Source: Heligmosomoides polygyrus polygyrus (lineage: Eukaryota > Nematoda > Chromadorea > Rhabditida > Heligmosomidae). Taken from it: a stretch of 64,000 nt of DNA. This document shows positions 42,182 through 51,200 of the stretch, piece after piece; the stretch's first letter is position 1; every line of letters begins with the position of its first letter. Location of the stretch: the NCBI GenBank assembly GCA_947396885.1, contig OX377202.1, positions 31,115,407-31,179,406 of the forward strand, read 5' to 3'. The notes under the pieces are model-generated. The model was given only the letters and a program-made list of their open reading frames with translations. It did not search any database and was not told the origin of the DNA. Position numbers and translations under genes: made by a program.

Positions 42182-43150
42182 GTGATATGTCCACAAGCTT
42201 TGGATAAAGAAATCACGAGACTTCACCTTGCTGATACCAGCGTTTATCGTGTAACCTCAGAGAAGGTCTTTCATTCACAATGCCGCAGACTAAACACGTT
42301 ATGGGTATCGGTAGGAAGATCAGTTGGTATAGATAGACGTCTTATTGGAAGGCTAACGGTGACTACGCCAACCTGCCCCGTGTTCTACAGCCTGCTTAAA
42401 ACGCGCAAATTGTCTGACGAAGACAAGCACTCATTGACTGCAGGAACGTACAAATTTCGGCCTATAATAAGTTGCGTAGACGGACCAACAGACCGGATAT
42501 CATAGTTCCTCAACAAGATCGTTGGTCAACTTCTCAACTTTGTACCTTCACACTTGGAAAACACGGGAAAGTTACTGGAACGTTTGGAAGCTTGCAGATT
42601 TCAACCGGGTTGCGTAATTGAACCATTTGATGTGACTGCCTTATACATTAACATCGATAAATCTGCCGCTCTACAAGCACTCTCCGAAATGCTTGACGAG
42701 TACGGAAGTAATATTACCACGTTTGGTTTGAGAAAGTCGCACATAATGGTGCTTGTCAAGGAATGACTGGACGGCAACATTTTCAAATGGTTCGGTAATT
42801 ACTTCTCTCAACCAAAAGGACTTGCTATGGGATAGCGTTTAGCACCGGCTCTAGCAATTTGCTTCATGGGCAAAATTGAACGACCGGTGCTAGAACGCCT
42901 ACCGATAATGTACTGTCGATACATCGACGATTGTTGTGTCGTAACAACAACTCAAACCGAAATGGATGAGCTGTTTAACATTCTTAACACACAATCACAG
43001 TACATATAGTTCACGCGAGAACTTCCGTGCGAAGGCTGGCAACCCTTTTTGAATGCACAAATCAGAGTTTCAAACGGCCAATGAAGTGTGAAATGGTACC
43101 ACAGGGGCAGCTCCAAAAATATCATCATCCGCGCTAAATCGGCTCATCCT
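42182..43150 (+). pseudogene. Penelope-like reverse transcriptase, several stops
   Basis: One frame runs through KFRPIISCVDGPTDRIS, stop (42503-42505), FLNKIVGQLLNFVPSHLENT, FDVTALYINIDKSAALQALS, stop (42764-42766), FKWFGNYFSQPKGLAMG, a TAG where the family has Ser, LAPALAICFMGKIERPVLER, and catalytic CRYIDDCCVV (YIDD at 42920-42931). Further stops follow at 43007-43009 and beyond, with a frame change near 43165 into the endonuclease frame. Catalytic aspartates are present but the ORF is broken at least five times. Confidence 0.85.
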
Positions 43151-43163
43151 TCTGCTGTAAAAC

Positions 43164-43856
43164 GTGCTGTGCTTCGTGTTTAGAACAGCAACAAGGATGT
43201 GTACGGGTGACGAGGAGCGCGACGAGTCACGTAGGTTGGCCTGCAAAATTGCCAGGCTCAACGGATATGAAGTGCGAGAAATCAGAGCTCGACGCGGACC
43301 CAATATCAACGCGTTCAGCAACAAAATCTGTCTTTCACTGCCTTTCATTTCGGACCGTGTCACTGCAGCTGTGCGCCAATGTCTAATGCGAGCAGGCTTG
43401 GATAGGGATGTTGTACTGGTAAATATACCAAGAGACAACATTAAGCGGCAGCTTGTCCGCAATCGGTTATATGACCGTGTCCGCATAATGCAACACTGCG
43501 TGACTTGTCCGCATGGGAGGACAGGAGATTGCGCACAAAAAGCCGTCATCTACCAGTTGGAGTGTTTGACCTGCGGTGATCTATACATTGGGGAAACTGG
43601 GAGGGTGCTAGGCACTCTCGTTAAAGAACACCTTGCTGGTAAGAGGAGGCAAAGCTTACTAACGCCACTTTGTAAGCATAGAAGGGAAGCTCTCTCCGGG
43701 GACGACTTCAGTGTAAAATGCACGGTGTTGTATTATGAAAACGAAATAGGAACTAGAAAGGCTCTCGAGGCCTTCTGGATTCACGAACGAAATCCAGCCA
43801 TGAACAACAGAAACGAATGCATCTCCGTTACCAGTGAATTCCTGCCTGCCCTTTAA
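43164..43856 (+). CDS. GIY-YIG endonuclease part of the Penelope-like element
   Basis: A 230-codon frame uninterrupted to its stop. Residues ~70-115 are the RT-EN linker (DRVTAAVRQCLMRAGLDRDV). HCVTCPHGRTGDC is the Cys/His motif typical of Penelope-like elements ahead of the nuclease. VIYQLECLTCGDLYIGETGR is the GIY-YIG core (Y...YIG, Arg after GETG), followed by LVKEHLAGKRR and a late Glu (ENEIGTRKALEAFWI), then the NPAMNNRNE region near the C-terminus. The upstream RT is a pseudogene, so this cannot serve retrotransposition in cis. The intact frame may simply be recent decay. No splice or start context suggests host use. Confidence 0.75.
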   Translation: MLCFVFRTATRMCTGDEERDESRRLACKIARLNGYEVREIRARRGPNINAFSNKICLSLPFISDRVTAAVRQCLMRAGLDRDVVLVNIPRDNIKRQLVRNRLYDRVRIMQHCVTCPHGRTGDCAQKAVIYQLECLTCGDLYIGETGRVLGTLVKEHLAGKRRQSLLTPLCKHRREALSGDDFSVKCTVLYYENEIGTRKALEAFWIHERNPAMNNRNECISVTSEFLPAL

Positions 43857-44503
43857 CCGTTTGTGCGGGCTGTGAGATCGCGGCAATGGGAGCAATAGTA
43901 TATTCGACCATACCAGTAGGTCTCATTTGCTCCATGGTGGCCAGTTGATCCGGTTTCTTTGCGCTGGAGAGATCGGTGAGTTCGTATGCAAGATGTGGTG
44001 GGGTCTCCTAGTACTCCTGGGAGCATGCTGTTCCTTGTAAAGAGGTGGACGCGATGTTTTTGATCCAGTGAATTTCACAGAATCAAAAGCATTTCGAGGT
44101 TCTTTCAGGCCTTGAGAAAGACGAGTTCGTCGGAACGTCGGCCGCAACAAAGATTTATACCAAACCTGGAAGGTGAAAAAGGATTTCTTAAAAACTTTCG
44201 TCCAAGATGCCCAGGTTTCAAGAGCGTCGAACTTGGAGGTTATTGAGCAATAGTCAGTGGTTGTGCAGCAACACGACCAAGATTGGACCAACAGAAAAAC
44301 AGTGTTAAGAACACTTTATGTGCGTGATGTTTCGGTGCAAGCGCCTTTTTCGACTCTAAAAAGCGGTGCGAATTTTGAAGAAATACTCAGCTGATGATTT
44401 TTCAAGGTACGGTAGTTTCGAAAATTCGTCTGCCGGTTTCTGCAACTGTTATAGTTTGAAATACTGAAGAATAATTTCCTAATATTCACCTGACTTTTTC
44501 AGG

Positions 44504-44787
44504 CTCTGAAGGACATCATATACTCAATGTACACACACATCTGGAAGCGGTCTCGAATATCAACAACTGAACAAGGAGAAGGAGTTGTTGATGAAAATGA
44601 TTTTTCTCTTTTTGGCATTTTGTTGATATTCGACAGAAATCAGCATGAACCAATAAACGCGACACAAATTCTTATTGAGCAAGACAACCTCTTCCGAACG
44701 GCGTATAATACCAAGCAAAAAGTCCATCCCAGAGCTGTCGGTAAAAATTCGGACGGAAAAGTCGGACGTTACAATTTGATGACCTAA
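44504..44787 (+). CDS. Orphan terminal exon, unknown product, with poly(A) signal
   Basis: Preceded by CTGACTTTTTCAG (acceptor ending 44503). The frame opens ALKDIIYSMYTHIWKRSRIS and runs 94 codons to TAA (44785-44787), including ENDFSLFGILLIFDRNQHEP and a basic tail. AATAAA follows within 20 bp (44792-44797). The combination of acceptor, open frame and poly(A) signal suggests a real 3' exon on plus. No upstream exon is identified in the preceding kilobase, which is Penelope-derived or unassigned. I do not recognise a domain. Confidence 0.4.
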
Positions 44788-44866
44788 ATATCAATAAAGG
44801 GCAAATGAGCAAAATAGGACCAACACGTATTCTTGTAGTAGTACAGAACTTTGTCTTCCAAATGCT

Positions 44867-45283
44867 ATGAAAAACTGCGCCAAAATTCCAAATCTAAGCG
44901 GAGAGAAGCGACTGCGCAGACGTCCACCTTTTCACTTTTTCAGTTTTTCCTTTAACGACCTAAAAAATGACAAATTCAGAATGAAAAAGGAATGCAATAC
45001 ATGCTGTGATAGAGCAAATCATTCTCTTTCGAAGTTATATAGCACTATGCAAGAGACCGCCGGCGAAATCCGCAATGAATCGTTAAAAACGCGGGGACTT
45101 ATGGGACAACCTAATATAACGAGCGGTTGCAAGTTGCTGCAGGTGACTTGTAGAATGCCGTCTATGAGCTCGCATACAGGTGGAGACCTGCAGCTGCCTT
45201 CTGAAATCTCCATTCGCGTCGTTGACGTCACAATAAACCGATCCCGATTGATGCCGTCCACTAAAACTGTCGATTTTCCCTGA
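44867..45283 (+). CDS. Unrecognised 138-codon ORF
   Basis: ATG-initiated, basic N-terminus (GEKRLRRRPPFHFFSFSFND), Cys pair (ECNTCCDR), rest unremarkable. No splice sites or homology that I recognise; low support. An opposing 80-codon frame overlaps it. Confidence 0.2.
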   Translation: MKNCAKIPNLSGEKRLRRRPPFHFFSFSFNDLKNDKFRMKKECNTCCDRANHSLSKLYSTMQETAGEIRNESLKTRGLMGQPNITSGCKLLQVTCRMPSMSSHTGGDLQLPSEISIRVVDVTINRSRLMPSTKTVDFP

Positions 45284-45387
45284 TGTTCACGTTACGCTTT
45301 CGTCTAGAACAGACAGAAGAAAAGACAGACCATATGATCATCACAGTGGCTGCCTAGCTGTGAGCAGTACGAGCATTAGGTGCGAAC

Positions 45388-45500
45388 AAAATGCGCTGGT
45401 GCTATAAGGCGAAGCATCGCTGCCTGGAAAGCAGTAAGTGCGGGTTCGAGTCCGCCTGGAGCAAGAGCTTTGATAGCGACAAAACACCATGTAGCAAAAT
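45388..45500 (+). repeat. SINE S2 copy (tRNA-like head plus tail block)
   Basis: tRNA-like 45392-45462 (GCGCTGGTGCTATAAGGCGA ... GCGGGTTCGAGTCC B-box ... GGAGCA), then AGAGCTTTGATAGCGACAAA. Confidence 0.65.
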
Positions 45501-45573
45501 GCAGGCTCTATATTAGCTGTTGCAGGATTAACCAAATGTATTAAAACATTGTAACTATACTAGTAGGGCGTCC

Positions 45574-45780
45574 AGCTAAACCGGTTCTATGCTATCAGCG
45601 GCCGGCTCATCCTGATACCACGGGTGTGTGGTCCTCAGAGGCCTCGAGGATACAGCGGATGTTACGTGCGGTCAAACAGCGTCGGTGGTGTAAGACGCAG
45701 CATCTTCGCTCAGAATGCAGAAGGGTTAGAGTCCCGCCTGGCGCAAGAGTTTTAATCGCGACAAAGCACCTGTCACAACA
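45574..45780 (+). repeat. SINE S2 copy, long form
   Basis: 5' block GCTATCAGCGGCCGGCTCAT, then tRNA-like 45678-45744 with GGTTAGAGTCCCGC as a degraded B-box, then AGAGTTTTAATCGCGACAAA. Confidence 0.65.
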
Positions 45781-45884
45781 TAAGTAAGCAACGTCGATAA
45801 ACAGTTGACGATTTCAGAATTTAGAGGCTTCAGACGGTAACGACACAAACGTCGCAGGTGACGCAAATGTGCAACATGGGTAAC

Positions 45885-45992
45885 ATCTCTAGAGGCTCGG
45901 TTGACCTGGACGGAAAATCGGAACCAGGAAGCAGGAATCGAATGCACGCCGCAGCCGGCGCCTCCTCCGACTGCGCTACCACCCACCTGAGA
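45885..45992 (-). repeat. SINE S1 head fragment
   Basis: Minus strand: GGTAGCGCAGTCGGAGGAGG (A-box) then, about 25 nt on, GCATTCGATTCC (B-box). Confidence 0.65.
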
Positions 45993-46227
45993 CAAAGGCA
46001 CAGGCGCGGGAAGCTCATCCGTGAGACGGTAACTATAGAGCTGAAGAACGGGACCCTCGTTCATGGTGGAATCATTAGTGTCGAAGTTGCATCGAACGTG
46101 CACCTTATCAGAGAAGGGTCTCACCAGGAAATGTCTTCAGCTTCCCATTGAACTTCGGACAAGAACCTATGCCATGTAATTGAGCTTGAAACGTTGGTTG
46201 CAAATATGCAGGCCAAATTTGCTAACT

Positions 46228-46324
46228 AGATCTCCTGAGCGAGTACTGGTCGTGAAAGCTCAGTTCGGAAAAGCAGTCGTCAACGCTAATTTTCACCGAC
46301 CAGTAGTATTTGCTCAGGAGATCT
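46228..46324. repeat. Imperfect hairpin, 97 bp
   Basis: Outer arms AGATCTCCTGAGC (46228-46240) and complement (46312-46324); inner arms TACTGGTCGTGAAA / TTTCACCGACCAGTA with one bulge. Confidence 0.85.
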
Positions 46325-46339
46325 ATTTAGCACCATCTA

Positions 46340-46403
46340 TTTTTACCCCCAACCAGACGTTCAGCGGCCTAGCGGCCGCCAAACGTCTGGTTGGGGGTAA
46401 AAA
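46340..46403. repeat. Perfect hairpin, 22-bp arms
   Basis: Arms 46340-46361 (TTTTTACCCCCAACCAGACG...) and 46382-46403; loop CAGCGGCCTAGCGGCCGCCA. It is 15 bp from the previous hairpin. Confidence 0.95.
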
Positions 46404-46404
46404 A

Positions 46405-46955
46405 GTTAAAAAACTGGTTTTACTATATAGATTAGTGCAGTGGGATATGGTAAGGCAGAATTTTCACTGCGCATATGAAGCCCATCCATCCTATAATACA
46501 TCACATGCACGCGATTTATTCTCAGAAGCGGTCGTTCTCTACGTGTCCAGAAACAGGTAATGAGAGTCCCAATCCGGTGCTTAATCAGCAAAATCATAAT
46601 TAAAATTAATCGGTATTGGTCGACATCGCTTACTGTGCGACGGCAATAATACTCCTCCGAATCCCATGGTCACTCTCTCTACCCCCCCCCTCCCTCCCGA
46701 AATACTTCCTTTCCTATGTTTCCACGCACATGTGACACTGAGTACGGATTCACGTGTCACTACGTTGCCATGACGTCTATGGTAGTCCTTCTGCACTTCG
46801 ACACACGCGCCAGACTTCTGTAAGCCGTCTTCAGAAGTCCAACACACCCTGAACGATGTTGAGGGAAAATGCTGGTCACCCCTTATTCACGCTCCCCCCT
46901 CTAATGGTTCCCCTCTGTTGGTCCTCTCCTATTGGTCGCCCTTACTCGAAATCCC
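46405..46955. other. Intergenic, no gene recognised
   Basis: C9 run at 46682-46690; otherwise nothing assigned. Confidence 0.3.
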
Positions 46956-46959
46956 TACG

Positions 46960-47235
46960 CAAACTGGGCGACGTTTTCAGCGCGTCTTCTGAATCATACG
47001 CAAGTTGGACGACGTTGAACGACGTCTTCAGCACGTCTTCTGAATCCCTACACACGTTGGACGACGTCTAGCGCAGATATTCTGAATCTTGACTCACGAC
47101 GTCTAACGAAGGTCTTCTGAATAGGTGACGTTACGTTCAGCACGTCTTTTGAATCCCTACGCAAGTTGGATGGCATCTTCAGCACGTCTTCTGGATCCAG
47201 ACGCATGCTGAACGACGTCTAGGGCACGGCTCCTG
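46960..47235. repeat. Irregular tandem repeat, ~45-60 bp units
   Basis: Repeated TTCAGCACGTCTTCTGAATC, CCCTACGCAAGTTGGA and ACGACGTC segments in variable spacing, five to six units. Confidence 0.75.
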
Positions 47236-47479
47236 AATCCCTACGCTCTGCACTCGATCCCCATTCATACCCTGACGCGTTGTCCCTTGAATATCTCGTA
47301 AACTTGGACTATCAGCCGCCAAGGATACAGTTCGCCAGCAATCGCCCATGGTTAAGCACAAAGAAAGCCCGGCTGGCATACGTCGCACTGACGTAGACAT
47401 CTTTTGGCTTCAGTCCCACCTCCACGTGACGGACATGTGATATTAGCCGATTATATAGAGTAGGATTTATCTATTGCAG

Positions 47480-47992
47480 CCTGGTTGAAATGGCGCTCGC
47501 TGACTGGGGTGCTCTGCGATAAGGCAATACCCGAGTGCCTCAAATCAAAGGTGTATAAAACAGTCGTCCGCCCAGTAGCGACGGATTGTTGGGTACTGGC
47601 CCGTGACGAAGGAGATTGAAAGCCGCTTCGGTATAATGGGGGCGAAGATGCTAAGATGGACGACCGGAGTAACGCGTTTGGACCGCGTTCGCAACGACAC
47701 CATACGACAAAGGTTTGGTGTCGCCACGATAGCCGACAAGTTGCGTGAAGCTCGACTGCGATGGTATGGCCACGTGCTTCGCGCTAACGACGACACCGTC
47801 CGTAAGATGGCCTGGACCTTGAAGTCCCTGGAAAACGGCCCAGAGGACGCCCGAAGCAACGTTGGCTAGATACGTTGCACTTGGACTTAAAGATAGTTGG
47901 TGAGCATCCTGATCAAGCATTTGATCGGGATAAATGGCGTCACCACACCAGAAGAGCGGACCCCGCCACCAAGCGAGGCAAACGCTACTGAA
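47480..47992 (+). mobile_element. RTE-B LINE 3' fragment
   Basis: Aligns with the last 500 bp of 52794-53890 and ends GCAAACGCTACTGAAAACGA, a decayed (GAA)n tail. Confidence 0.8.
47603..47869 (+). pseudogene. RTE-B reverse transcriptase C-terminal fragment
   Basis: An 88-codon frame: [60 protein letters not shown]. Frame is lost at about 47865, before the expected C-terminus. No catalytic domain. Confidence 0.8.
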
Positions 47993-48235
47993 AACGATGA
48001 TCTACATATTTATATGCATTATTTATATATATATTTAAATTTATTTTATATGTTCGCTTTATAGAGCCAACCGAAATATTTTTCAAATCAACAAGTTGTC
48101 AAAAGATACAGCGAGAGAAAGAAGCGAGAAAGAAAGACAGTAGAAATCGAAAGAGAATTCGAGAGCAACCATATACCCATATACAGCTATGAAGGCGGGG
48201 AAGCGCAGCGTTGGAGCCCGAAGAGGTGGGAGTGG

Positions 48236-51200
48236 TCAAGCGTCGGGTGGCGCGACGTACTCCGCTACACACTGAGCGTCATCGAAGTTCACGGCGAACA
48301 GCCTTATGTGCCCGGCTATGGCGACGGCGCGGAAGAATGCGTATCGGCTGTCTCGAATTATTTGGAAGACGAATTTCCGGAACGTCTCCTTCTGCTCACG
48401 ATTCGGAGAGTGCACCTGCAACGAGTTTCATTTGAATTGAGCAACACGAGAGGAGTGGTGGATGTGGTGCATCAGCAGCAAAAGGAGGCAACATCTGTAC
48501 GCCAGAGCTAAAGGCTCTTGACTACGATCTCATGCCGAGCAAATCGTATAGGTCATTAGAGAGGTACAACACCGCTCAGGACAACACGGACGGTCGAAAA
48601 ATGAGCATCGACGGATTAAAAACCGTCGCATGCTGATACTCAGTTAGTCTTTGGTATTCCAAGGAAATACCATTCAATTCGCCTCTTCGAGATCTACTCA
48701 AGAATGCATACAATACCAAATATTGTTAATTGCGTCGTGAGTGGTCCAAAAATGGGTGGAGCAAGCTTTTTTCGATTGGAGCAGGATATTGTTCAGAGCA
48801 CGCATGCTTCCACAGTCCCTTGAGCATAACGCACTTTGCTAGTACCGAATAGTGCAAGACATGCCGCGAGAGTGTGCCGTGCACAATGTACATAGAATAG
48901 ATGGAATCAATCGAGGAAGCGTTTTCACTGTGCATTTACCTTCGTTTAGAGTAATTCGAAGACTTCTAGAAACTTTTCAGAAAACTTTATGTGAAATCTC
49001 GGGCTGGCCTACTTCGGCGGTGCTCTCTACTGTGGTGACGCATCCTTGGTTTGCACTTGCATAGCGTATATACAGCAGGGATGAGAGTATAATAAAACTT
49101 TGAAACCCGGATAACGGATAACACATAATTTTGCATAGAAATGGCCGGATAACGGAAAAACGGATAACGAACAAACAACAGAAATTTTAACCACTTTTGA
49201 ACCATTCTTTCTCCAATGGTAGGTCGGTAGTTGTAACACTGTCCATGTCGCATGTCAAATAAGCCACTTTTAACATTCCTATTGGTGTTTTTTCTTCAAG
49301 GCTCGTGGTACTGCAGTGGGAAGTGCCGCTTGTCGCATGCTCTCCGACTGTTCTGGTCTGGATTTCTCCTCCAGGTCAACCAAGCCTTCGATCCTTTCGA
49401 GGCTCAATGTATTGGTACCAAGCTTGTCCGGGCAGGATAGCGCACTGAATTGTCCATCGGCTGACCAAAGTCATTGTACTGGCCAAATACGCATTCAAAG
49501 TGCCTTCAGTGTATCACGTAAGAGTAGAATGCGTGTCGCATCTGGCACTACCGTCGGCTTATATCCTCTATTCATGTTTTTCAGCTGCAATGAAGTCACT
49601 GTAGATAGATCCCATCCGGGAATTTCTGGGCTTGGTTTTGGCAGTCGTTAAGAAGTCGCTTTTTGTTTATTCTCCAACTAAATTTAACATGAAGGAATTT
49701 TGGTGAAAAACGAACAATTAGAAATGAGCATTCAGCATTTCAAATAGCGCTATGAGCAGTTAAATAGTTTAGTCTAATTATAGCAATGAGATCTCTGAGA
49801 AGGCATTGACCTGGCATTGCAAGCGTATCTCGACTGCCACTGAAAAAACGCAAGACGATTTTCTAAAAATTGTCCTTATATTCAACTAAGTAATCGAAAG
49901 CTTGCCACATTTTGTTGTTCGTTATCCAGCGAAAAATCCCCGGATAACGAACAACAAAACGGATAGTCATCGAACCAGAATCGCCCACTATATTGATTCT
50001 GTCGGCTCTATCTCAGGGATGAGCGAATTGACCGTTATCCGCTCATCCCTGAGGTAGAGCCGACAGAATCAATATAGTGGGCGATTCGGGTTCGATGACT
50101 TCCCTTTTGTTTCAGACGGCAGAGTCCATAGGACCTAAGTAGCAACGAACCTGCCTGTCTGTTTGAAAGAAACGCCTGCGGCTCAACTGCGACTGGGAGG
50201 GAGTTCACCCCTCCCACTTGAGCTTCATGCAGGTATGACAGCTTGCCAGGCGAGCGCTCTCAAAGCGCTCTTTCTCCAAGTGTTCTGCTTGCCTATCCTG
50301 CTGAAGGTAGTTGATTCCCGAGATAGATCACAGCTCAGTAGATAGCATGAGTTCACATTTTTAACTTGAAAATTTGAGAAATTACAGCGTGCCGAATGGA
50401 ATGCACGCGAAAATATTGGATTGATTCTCGGGTATTTGGGGCACAGAACATTTTATTTTACCAGATTTAGATTAGAAAAGCAAGTTGTTTAAAAAATGGG
50501 CTGCATTAAAATTGAAATTGAAATGGGTTGCATTAAAATGGACAGACCTTCACTAATTCAATGGAAGTCATTATATTACATGCCAACTGCATTACTAAAT
50601 AACATCCAATTAAGAGAAAGTATTCATAAATATCATAAAGTACATTCGCATTAGCACAGCGCTATAGCTTTTTACACATTTGGATTTACTGTTCACGTGC
50701 AAGCAATGAAATAAAAAAAATATGGGGAAACCAGATTACATACTCACTTCCATATTGAATTGACACACAGTTATGCCGCTCTGATCCAGCTGATCATCGC
50801 GGTAGAACGCTGGGAACATCTCATATTCGCCGCCTTCTGCATCAATCCATAGATTGTCGTATACCTGATCAGGAAACAATTAGTATTGAATGAAACTGTA
50901 GTGCCGTGGCCAACCAAATTGAAAATATAGTCCACCTTGTGCGAGAGAATTTTGGAAAGGAAGTAAGTCAAGTCGATATGCACCACACTGCGCTCCTTAT
51001 AGGAACCTGAAATGCACTGTATCTGGAGCGCAGACTTTAGCCGAAGATCTGGGAGATAGCCGAAAGTTGATGTACCGCCATCGAGCACAAAGGTTTTGTA
51101 GATCCCTGATTTACCACCGACGGCAAACGGGAAATAGGTGCCGAACTCAGAGTAGAGTTGCTCATTTCCACCGATGATCGGATCTGCTCCATAAAAGAGC

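Larger units (their letters stand above)
42180..43857 (+). mobile_element. Penelope-like element with GIY-YIG endonuclease, decayed
   Basis: An RT followed by a GIY-YIG endonuclease domain in one direction, the hallmark of EN+ Penelope-like elements. Boundaries are approximate; no terminal repeats recognised. Confidence 0.85.
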
